Assembly (NCBI GenBank): GCA_027451645.1
Contig: DAIDIX010000125.1
Span: 1-5,670, forward strand
DNA length: 5,670 nucleotides
Origin: Candidatus Dormiibacterota bacterium
GTDB taxonomy: Bacteria > Chloroflexota > Dormibacteria > Aeolococcales > Aeolococcaceae
Reading direction: 5' to 3'
The position numbers and the translations under genes are program-made. A model generated the notes under the pieces. The model ran no database searches, was not told the DNA's origin, and was given only the letters and a program-made list of their open reading frames with translations. Within the stretch, counting starts at the first letter, position 1, and every line of letters starts with the position of its first letter. Positions 1 through 4,850 of this stretch are shown here, piece by piece.

Positions 1-1753
1 CGAATGTTGTGTATTCGGGTCCAACGTATGATCCCCGCTGGACAACAGTGTCTCCGAACATCTCGCGGAGTGTCTTGTGGAGAAGATGGGTCGCACTGTG
101 ATGCCGTGCAACCTGCATGCGCCGGTCCCGGTCCACATGGAGGGAGACAGAGTCACCCACCTGGAGGGTTCCGGAGATGACATGGAGTGCATGTCCAATG
201 GCATCTGATGCAGGAAGATGCACAGTATCCTCAATGCGGGCTCTCCCTCCCTGCCACTCCACCTCGCCAGTGTCTCCCACCTGCCCTCCGGATTCCCCGT
301 ACATGGGAGTCGTATCAACGACAAGGAGACCAGTGCTTTCTGCATGAAGTTCCGTGACAGGATGTCCATCCATTTCGAGATAGACGACCCGAGTCTCCTC
401 GACATCGAGGGCATCATAGCCGACGAATGTAGTCGGCTCGAGTGCTTGCCGTTCCTGTGTCAGAACCATCTGACGGCTCGCAGCACTCCGCTTCCGCTGC
501 TCCTCCATATGGGACTGGAACCCTTCGAGATCAACTTCCCAGCCACGTTCACGGGCAAGCTCCACTGTGAGATCGACAGGAAAACCGTATGTGTCATACA
601 GCTTGAACGCGTCCTCGCCAGAAACTGTTCCGCTCCCTGTCGTGAAGATGTCGGCAAGACGTTCCGTTCCACTTTCGAGTGTTGCTGCGAAATGGGTCTC
701 CTCCTGCTGGAGGACTGCTGCAATCGTGGATTTCCGCTCGTTGAGATCAGGGTAGATGCTCCCCATGACACCAAGGACAGTGTCAACTCCACTGGAGAGG
801 ACATGGTCCACACCGAGCCGCCTTGCATGAAGGGATGCACGCCTGATGAGGCGTCGCAGGACGTATCCCCTTCCCTCATTGCCTGGCAGCACTCCATCGG
901 CTATGAGGAAGACACATGCACGGAGATGGTCTGCACAGACATTTGCAGAAGCGGCCTCATGCTGCTCCTCGCGCCTTCCTGTGCTTGAAGCGAGAACATG
1001 GTCAACAATCGGCCTGAAGAGATCGGTGTCAAAGATGCTGAGCTTGTCCTGGAGCACGCAGGTGACACGTTCGAGTCCCATTCCCGTATCGATGGAGGGA
1101 CGGGGAAGGGGTGTTCTTCCTCCCTTGCCATCCTGCTCGAACTGCATGAATACAAGGTTCCAGAGTTCTATCCAGCGCGACCCGCCACAGGCTGGAGTGC
1201 AGTCCTTTGCTCCACACGAACACGGTGTTCCAAGATCCCAGTGGATTTCCGAATCGTACCCGCATGGTCCAGCAAGTCCAGCACCCATTTCCCAGAAGTT
1301 GTCTTCCATCGAGATGATCTGGTTCTTCCTGATGGTCGGTATGTCTTCCCAGATGCGTCGTGCCTCATCATCTCCAGGATGGATGCTGGGCCACATCCGG
1401 TCAGCTGTGAGACCAAAGTGGGAAGTGAGGAGCTCCATTGCAAAATGGATGGCATCATCCTTGAAGTAGTCCCCAAGGGAAAAGTTCCCGAGCATCTCAA
1501 AGAAGGTGTCATGCCGTGGCGTGTAGCCAACTTCCTCGATATCGTTCGTCCGGAAGCACTTCTGGCACGTAGTCACCCGTGGTGCTGGTGCTGCACGGAG
1601 ACCAAGAAAATACGATTTCAGGGGAACCATGCCTGCAACAGTGAACAGGAGTGTCGGATCATCCTGGGGAATGAGAGGAGCACTTGGGAGCCTGTGGTGC
1701 CCATGACCTTCAAAAAACGAAAGGAACGTCTCGCGAATCCGTGAGCTCTCCAT
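1..1753 (-). CDS. alaS: Alanyl-tRNA synthetase, N-terminal 584 residues (3' end outside the window)
   Basis: Class II synthetase that charges tRNA-Ala with alanine in the cytoplasm and edits mischarged Ser/Gly. One uninterrupted frame runs from the ATG at 1753 to the window edge. Visible landmarks: LLFTVAGMVP (residues 36-45), the GYTPRHDTFFEMLGNFS segment of the catalytic core (76-92), class II motif 3 as IDTGMGLERV (221-230), the editing-domain signature MYGESGGQVGD (484-494) and the editing zinc motif H552-x3-H556 in HHSATHLLH. A Cys cluster (C178, C180, C185, C189) follows GPCGYDSEIHWD and resembles a small zinc knuckle found in some AlaRS. The family is usually about 870-900 residues, so the second editing zinc ligands and the C-Ala domain lie beyond base 1. 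The start is fixed: an in-frame TAG lies about 36 bases upstream and no other start lies between. A GGAGAG element sits somewhat far (about 11-13 bases) upstream. It follows the transporter gene with a 72-base gap. Confidence 0.97.
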   Translation of the reverse strand, partial: MESSRIRETFLSFFEGHGHHRLPSAPLIPQDDPTLLFTVAGMVPLKSYFLGLRAAPAPRVTTCQKCFRTNDIEEVGYTPRHDTFFEMLGNFSLGDYFKDDAIHFAMELLTSHFGLTADRMWPSIHPGDDEARRIWEDIPTIRKNQIISMEDNFWEMGAGLAGPCGYDSEIHWDLGTPCSCGAKDCTPACGGSRWIELWNLVFMQFEQDGKGGRTPLPRPSIDTGMGLERVTCVLQDKLSIFDTDLFRPIVDHVLASSTGRREEQHEAASANVCADHLRACVFLIADGVLPGNEGRGYVLRRLIRRASLHARRLGVDHVLSSGVDTVLGVMGSIYPDLNERKSTIAAVLQQEETHFAATLESGTERLADIFTTGSGTVSGEDAFKLYDTYGFPVDLTVELARERGWEVDLEGFQSHMEEQRKRSAASRQMVLTQERQALEPTTFVGYDALDVEETRVVYLEMDGHPVTELHAESTGLLVVDTTPMYGESGGQVGDTGEVEWQGGRARIEDTVHLPASDAIGHALHVISGTLQVGDSVSLHVDRDRRMQVARHHSATHLLHKTLREMFGDTVVQRGSYVGPEYTTF

Positions 1754-1792
1754 GGCAGCAGCATCTCTCCACTCAGGCTGATCTCTCTACGG

Positions 1793-1798
1793 ATTGTA
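1793..1798 (-). promoter_or_regulatory. Possible -10 element for alaS (TACAAT)
   Basis: In the 72-base gap between the transporter stop and the alaS start the minus strand reads TACAAT, five of six matches to the TATAAT consensus. A transcript starting about seven bases later would have a leader of roughly 30-35 bases. No good TTGACA-like -35 hexamer is found at 16-18 bases (the best candidate, GAGACA, is 21 bases away). alaS could equally be read through from the sigma operon. No T-box, attenuator or terminator hairpin was seen in this gap. Confidence 0.25.
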
Positions 1799-1825
1799 CC
1801 GGAAATGGGACGTACAGCTTGTCTC

Positions 1826-3007
1826 TTACCCCGTATGAACGGCGAGAAGTGCTGCAGTGCATGCAACAAGGGACACGACCCCTGTTCCAGCACCGAGGAG
1901 TACAGCACGGCGGAGTATGGCCCTGCTTCCTGTCGAGCGGAGGGCAGTGTACCAGAGAATCCATGCGAGGGAGCCTGTCGGGAAGAGGTTCGGACCGACA
2001 TTCAGTCCAAGAAGGAGTGCCACTGGATGTGGCGGGATGCGGGATGCGAGAAGAGACGCAGCAGGAAGATTGTTCACGACCAGGCTGAGGCCTGCAGCAA
2101 GGCCTACTGTCTCTGCTATGCCGAGATGATGCAGAAGGACATCCGGAAGTGTCCACTCCCGGCCTATCATCCCGAGAAAAACAGCAATGCCAAAGAGCCC
2201 TGTCATGATCCGCAGGTCCACCACTGCAAGGATTTGCCTGAATGCTCCTGATGTTCGTCGTGTGAGGAGACAGGCACCGGAGCCAATCACGAGAACAGGG
2301 AGAGCAGGAGCTGGGAGGACCACAACACTCAGGGTCGCAAGACAGATTGCTGCAATGCCAAGTCTCCCAATCCGCTGAGGTGGATCGGGCACTTTCCCTG
2401 CCACCCCAGCCAGGCTCGAAGAGGAAAACAGTGCAATCCCTGCAGCCGTGCAGAGAATTGCAGTACATCCAGGCAGTGCAGTTTCCCGGAGGAAGGACCA
2501 CCCTGCAAGGTGAAGGTGTCCAAGTGCAATGAGGTTCGTGAGGTTCGCACCAGGAAGGAGAAGGGATCCTGCATTCGCAAGCAGGATGACTGCTGCTGCG
2601 TACACATCTTCCCTTCTTCCGCTGTGACGTGCTGTGTAAACGAGAAGCGGTGTGAGGAACGTTACAGCAGTATCGAGATTGAGGACTGTTGTAACGGCAA
2701 CGACGAGGAGCACTGCAGCAAGGTAGAGCACTACTCCATGACGAGTCCACTGGGAAAGAAGAGCTCCAGAGGCAGCAAACAGGCCACTATCCTCCGCTGC
2801 AAGCCCAATGAGAAGGAGCCCGCAGACGAGTATGAATGCTGGCCAGTCCTGGTCAGCAGCAGCAACTGCAGCGTGGGAATTGAACAGGAGTGCGCTTCCT
2901 GCGAGAAGAATGCCTCCCAGGCAGAGCACCCAGGGAAGGAATGCGGAGATGGTGTGGAACGAAGCTTCGTGCCATGTATCAGGCTGGCGAGGGTTGCTGT
3001 CCACCAT
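1826..3007 (-). CDS. ArsB-like ion-transporter superfamily membrane permease, 393 aa
   Basis: Polytopic inner-membrane protein of the ArsB/NhaD/SLC13 (IT) superfamily, with about ten hydrophobic segments. Two repeat halves are recognisable: LNLDTAVTFLTPLLV (109-123) with NAGSLLLPGANLTNLIAL (145-162), and VVNNLPA (310-316) with GLNVGPNLFPTGSLAWILW (334-352). The last two closely parallel the MNNMPT and DLGPKITPIGSLATLLW segments of E. coli ArsB. Length is slightly below that of ArsB (about 429 aa). ArsB members export arsenite/antimonite, relatives move Na+/H+, citrate or other anions. No arsR, arsC or arsA is present here, so the substrate is not established. Start choice: the ATG at 3007 is preceded by AAGGGAAG and begins 13 bases after the sigma stop. 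A longer in-frame version beginning at 3043 would overlap the sigma gene and is less likely. The tight spacing suggests cotranscription with the sigma factor. Confidence 0.88.
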   Translation of the reverse strand: MVDSNPRQPDTWHEASFHTISAFLPWVLCLGGILLAGSALLFNSHAAVAAADQDWPAFILVCGLLLIGLAAEDSGLFAASGALLSQWTRHGVVLYLAAVLLVVAVTTVLNLDTAVTFLTPLLVYTARHSGRREDVYAAAVILLANAGSLLLPGANLTNLIALGHLHLAGWSFLRETALPGCTAILCTAAGIALFSSSSLAGVAGKVPDPPQRIGRLGIAAICLATLSVVVLPAPALPVLVIGSGACLLTRRTSGAFRQILAVVDLRIMTGLFGIAVFLGMIGREWTLPDVLLHHLGIAETVGLAAGLSLVVNNLPAASLLASRIPPHPVALLLGLNVGPNLFPTGSLAWILWYTALRSTGSRAILRRAVLLGAGTGVVSLVACTAALLAVHTG

Positions 3008-3012
3008 GGACA

Positions 3013-3020
3013 CTTCCCTT
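3013..3020 (-). promoter_or_regulatory. Ribosome binding site of the transporter gene
   Basis: The minus strand reads AAGGGAAG between the sigma stop codon (TAG, 3021-3023) and the ATG at 3007, at a normal Shine-Dalgarno distance. It decides the start in favour of MVDSNPRQ rather than the upstream in-frame codon inside the sigma gene. Confidence 0.7.
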
Positions 3021-3815
3021 CTAGACTTCGATGTCGGCTTCACTCATCTGCCGCTTGAGCTCCTCGAGTGCTGCGCGCTGGAGCCGTGAGACATGCATCT
3101 GGGAGATGCCGAGCTGCTGCGCCACTTCCGCCTGTGAAAGCTGGTCAACAAACCGGAGAGCAAGGATGCGGCGCTCTCGGGGAGTGAGGTGCGAGAGTGC
3201 CCTGTCGAGAACATCCTGGATTTCCACACGGTCAAGATTGAAATCCTCCTTGCCGAGAAAGTCCTCGAGAGATGACTCGTTCCCATCAGTCTCATGCTGT
3301 GGCGGAGTGGCAAGCGAGATCGCATGCTGTGCTGGTGCAATCTCGAGAGCAGCAAGAACATCATCCTGGTCGATGCCAAGCTCATCTGCAAGTTCCGGAA
3401 TTGTGGGCGAACGCTCAAGATACGTTTTGAGGACCTGCTCAATCCGGGATACCCGCTGGTAGTTTTCCTGGAGACGTCGAGGTACCCTGACTGACCAGGA
3501 GCGGTCCCGGAAATATCGCCGTATCTCACCGGTGATGGTAGGTGTTGCAAAGGTGCTGAACTCAAGCTCACGATTCGGATCGAATCGTTCAATGGCATAG
3601 ATGAGCCCAAGATAGCCCACCTGCTCGATGTCTTCGAGAGGCTCGCCACGGGAAGCGAAACGGCGTGCTATGAATCGTACAAGATCCCTGTTGAGATCCA
3701 CGAGGCGCTCTCGGACATCTGGATCGTGATGTTCCGCATACTCCCTGAGGAGTCGACGAACTTCATCACGCCGCTGGGCCTGAGTGACTGTCTGTACTGT
3801 CTGTTCGTCCATCAT
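3021..3815 (-). CDS. RNA polymerase sigma factor, SigB/SigF/SigG group, 264 aa
   Basis: Group 3 sigma-70 family factor that directs RNA polymerase to stress or developmental promoters and is normally held by an RsbW/SpoIIAB-type anti-sigma. Region 2 spans about residues 38-105, with LVDLNRDLVRFIARRF, EDIEQVGYLGLIYAIERFDP and the FSTFATPTITGEIRRYFRD segment that melts the -10 element. Region 3 is about 107-168 (VRVPRRLQE, then a helix-turn-helix-like PTIPELADELGIDQDDV). Region 4 is about 203-257, with LTPRERRILALRFVDQLSQAEVAQQLGISQMHVSRLQ as the -35-reading helix-turn-helix. Length matches the family (about 250-265 aa). Start: tandem ATG codons at 3815 and 3812 behind a weak CAGGA. A TTG at 3872, 13 bases after the anti-sigma stop, would add 19 residues, but its AGGA abuts the codon with no spacing. 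The gene lies directly after its probable anti-sigma partner. Confidence 0.94.
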   Translation of the reverse strand: MMDEQTVQTVTQAQRRDEVRRLLREYAEHHDPDVRERLVDLNRDLVRFIARRFASRGEPLEDIEQVGYLGLIYAIERFDPNRELEFSTFATPTITGEIRRYFRDRSWSVRVPRRLQENYQRVSRIEQVLKTYLERSPTIPELADELGIDQDDVLAALEIAPAQHAISLATPPQHETDGNESSLEDFLGKEDFNLDRVEIQDVLDRALSHLTPRERRILALRFVDQLSQAEVAQQLGISQMHVSRLQRAALEELKRQMSEADIEV

Positions 3816-3885
3816 GTCCTGTGCTGAGAATACCGGATCGCACGATGTTCCAGTCTGTCCCTGGTAGAACAATCCTGCTGGAACC

Positions 3886-4362
3886 CTACAGAAGCCGGTA
3901 CTTCGTCAGTCGGATATGGACACCATGATGCTGCTCATCAACACGGTACCTGCAGTCATCGACAAACAGCTGCATGAGACGAAGCCCCATGTCGAGCATT
4001 GCTGCTGCGTCCTCCTGGGAGGAATGTTCCCCAGGGAGGGCTGCTGGCAGACTGGAAGTTCCATGGTCGCTTTCACCCTGCTGGGAGTCGGTTTTCGGAC
4101 AGACAGCACGTACGCGAACCTCAAGTCCCTCAGCTTCAGGACTCATTGCGAACTCGAGCCGGAGCTCGCCCACACAGTCATCGACCCACTCCTTGGTCAT
4201 TGCTATGGCATTCTCGCAGGCCTGTGCTACAGCTATGGAAAGATCATCGAGAGCTTCGATATCGAGCCCAATGATGGAACCGAATGCGACTGCTGACCTT
4301 TTTGCAACCAGGATGTACCGTGGATCAGCAGGAATTCTGAGTTCAGCGATCTTAGCTGCCAT
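3886..4362 (-). CDS. RsbW/SpoIIAB-like anti-sigma factor with degenerate GHKL ATPase motifs, 158 aa
   Basis: Likely cytoplasmic anti-sigma factor for the sigma gene just downstream. The N-terminal half fits the family: ELRIPADPRYILVAKRSAVAFGSIIGLD (7-34), then LDDLSIAVAQACENAI (38-53), corresponding to the N box. Family members normally carry E-x3-N there. This protein has Q47-A-C-E-N51, so the catalytic glutamate position is Gln and the usual HG after the N box is missing. No D-x-G-x-G (G1 box) is visible: residues 90-120 are instead a Ser/Gln/Glu-rich, low-complexity stretch. The G2 region survives only as LDMGLRLMQLFVDDCRY (123-139), with one of the usual glycines. Kinase activity is therefore doubtful, while sigma binding may persist. 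Start: ATG at 4362, behind AGAGGG spaced only three bases away. A TTG at 4395 has no ribosome binding site. No anti-anti-sigma (STAS) gene lies in the window. Confidence 0.85.
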   Translation of the reverse strand: MAAKIAELRIPADPRYILVAKRSAVAFGSIIGLDIEALDDLSIAVAQACENAIAMTKEWVDDCVGELRLEFAMSPEAEGLEVRVRAVCPKTDSQQGESDHGTSSLPAALPGEHSSQEDAAAMLDMGLRLMQLFVDDCRYRVDEQHHGVHIRLTKYRLL

Positions 4363-4371
4363 GGACCCTCT

Positions 4372-4397
4372 GTACCACGTTCCGCGTGGGTTCAAAC
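4372..4397 (-). promoter_or_regulatory. Candidate SigB/SigF-type promoter in front of the anti-sigma/sigma pair
   Basis: The minus strand has GTTTGA at 4392-4397, a 14-base spacer, then TGGTAC at 4372-4377. This resembles the SigB/SigF consensus (GTTTAA, 12-15 bases, GGGTAT), with 5/6 and 4/6 matches. It lies directly in front of the anti-sigma start, where autoregulatory promoters are known for rsbW-sigB and usfX-sigF operons. Only nine bases separate the -10 from the ATG, so the transcript would be leaderless or nearly so. A perfect inverted repeat, CCACG-N5-CGTGG (4375-4389), overlaps the spacer and the -10 and could be an operator or chance. Assigned by eye from consensus only. Confidence 0.45.
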
Positions 4398-4413
4398 ACG
4401 GACAGCATGTGCA

Positions 4414-4566
4414 TCAGTCCTCTTCCGTGCCTGCATCATAGCCATCATCGATAGCCATTGCAAGGAGCTCCTTCTCATCTTCGAGACGGGCTGCCTCACG
4501 ATACTGACGGACAAACAGGAGAATGAGTGCAGCAAGAATGCCTCCGATGACCACAGTCTTCTTCAT
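4414..4566 (-). CDS. Small single-pass membrane protein, 50 aa, unknown function
   Basis: The family is not recognised. The protein starts MKK, has one hydrophobic segment (about residues 4-19, TVVIGGILAALILLFV), a short basic patch (RQYR, 20-23), a charged helix likely to be amphipathic or coiled (EAARLEDEKELLAMA, 24-38) and a very acidic tail ending GTEED. This suggests a membrane-anchored peptide with its charged domain on one side of the membrane; with RQYR just after the segment, the tail may be cytoplasmic, but orientation is an inference. The start at 4566 is well supported by AAGGAG eight bases upstream. An in-frame upstream GTG at 4659 exists but lacks comparable support. The stop is 51 bases before the anti-sigma ATG. 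Position at the head of the anti-sigma/sigma cluster suggests, without proof, a role in signalling to or anchoring of the anti-sigma factor. Confidence 0.72.
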   Translation of the reverse strand: MKKTVVIGGILAALILLFVRQYREAARLEDEKELLAMAIDDGYDAGTEED

Positions 4567-4574
4567 GTCGCCTG

Positions 4575-4580
4575 CTCCTT
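4575..4580 (-). promoter_or_regulatory. Strong Shine-Dalgarno (AAGGAG) of the 50-aa membrane protein
   Basis: AAGGAG ends eight bases before the ATG at 4566. It is the best Shine-Dalgarno in the window and the main reason for calling this short gene and choosing its start. Confidence 0.75.
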
Positions 4581-4626
4581 CACTCTCCTGAAACTGACCA
4601 TGCTCGATCGCATCACTTGGGCTCAG

Positions 4627-4706
4627 CCCCGTCATATAACGTGGGTTCTCGCATGCCACACATCATAGTCCCGAAGGGCTCGAAGCACCTTGACGAGGGG
4701 CGTTAT
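4627..4706 (-). other. Inverted-repeat domain with pseudoknot-compatible pairing (part of the gene-free 4567-4850 stretch)
   Basis: The arms 4627-4634 and 4691-4699 can form eight base pairs with a one-base bulge at 4696 (CCC + CGTCA against TGACG + GGG). Inside are two small hairpins: GTGG/CCAC at 4641-4644 with 4656-4659, and CCC-GAA-GGG at 4670-4678 flanked by a two-pair extension. In addition ATAACG (4636-4641) is perfectly complementary to CGTTAT (4701-4706) and crosses the closing helix, as in an H-type pseudoknot, or forms an alternative to it. It could be part of the 5' leader of the small membrane protein gene. By-eye pairing only, no energy computed. Confidence 0.3.
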
Positions 4707-4850
4707 GCAGTGTGTCAGATATTGAGATCCCTGAAAAGTTCTGTTGAACCAGCCACAGTAGTGTCTGCGATCGAGCTGGGATCGATTCCATGGTACACCG
4801 TTCCGCTGTCTCAGCACGATGCACCATGGATCGTTACACTGCATGACAGA
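4701..4850. repeat. 150-bp segment bounded by two 19-base repeats whose 7-base core is inverted
   Basis: The ends on the plus strand are CGTTA-TGCAGTG-TGTCAGA (4701-4719) and CGTTA-CACTGCA-TGACAGA (4832-4850). The outer bases match as a direct repeat at 11 of 12 positions, while the central 7-mer is the exact reverse complement. The segment ends at 4850, the base adjacent to the aspS stop codon (4851-4853). No target-site duplication is evident. It is the same DNA as the RNA candidate above, viewed as a repeat. Confidence 0.35.
4705..4844 (-). ncRNA. Candidate structured RNA domain (140 nt) downstream of aspS
   Basis: The gene-free stretch after aspS contains nested complementary segments. 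ATGCAGTGT at 4705-4713 and ACACTGCAT at 4836-4844 form a perfect 9-bp closing helix. Within it, 4783-4833 folds into one long hairpin: 4783-4786 with 4830-4833, 4788-4797 with 4820-4829 (10 pairs, one G-U in the minus-strand RNA), 4799-4801 with 4816-4818, and 4805-4808 with 4812-4815, about 21 pairs in all. A second arm can be closed by 4726-4731 with 4778-4783 and holds hairpins at 4738-4749 and 4750-4767. It does not match the conserved cores of tRNA, tmRNA, RNase P, SRP RNA or the T-box that I know. No reading frame here is convincing. It may be a leader, a processed 3' UTR or a repeat element. Existence as an RNA is an inference. Confidence 0.3.

Noticed and set aside
218..1744. Long plus-strand open frames (256 and 248 aa, same frame, one stop between them) opposite alaS
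   Set aside because: They lie codon-for-codon antisense to a clear AlaRS. They stay open because the sense gene rarely uses TTA, CTA and TCA codons. The translations show no family features.
1773..2750. 325-aa minus-strand frame overlapping the transporter
   Set aside because: Ser/Cys/Arg/Pro-rich product typical of a shifted frame. The competing frame encodes a clear ArsB-like membrane protein with ordered signatures and a good ribosome binding site.
4726..4749. SigB-type promoter (GTTCAA-N12-GGGATC) inside the structured stretch
   Set aside because: The -10 matches the consensus at only three of six positions and it overlaps a hairpin. The candidate at 4372-4397 is clearly better.
4788..4829. 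Rho-independent terminator after aspS
   Set aside because: The hairpin is strong but no run of T follows it on the minus strand. Termination remains possible since T-less terminators are proposed in Actinobacteria, but the sequence does not show it.
4632..4844. 70-aa minus-strand frame starting 6 bases after aspS
   Set aside because: No Shine-Dalgarno in front of its ATG, unusual composition with many Cys and Trp, no recognisable family, and its sequence coincides with the inverted-repeat structure.
4567..4850. tRNA, tmRNA, T-box or TPP riboswitch in the gene-free stretch
   Set aside because: GGTTCAACA resembles a T-loop and CTGAGA a TPP fragment, but no acceptor/anticodon arms, no tmRNA ends, no T-box antiterminator sequence and no second TPP motif accompany them.
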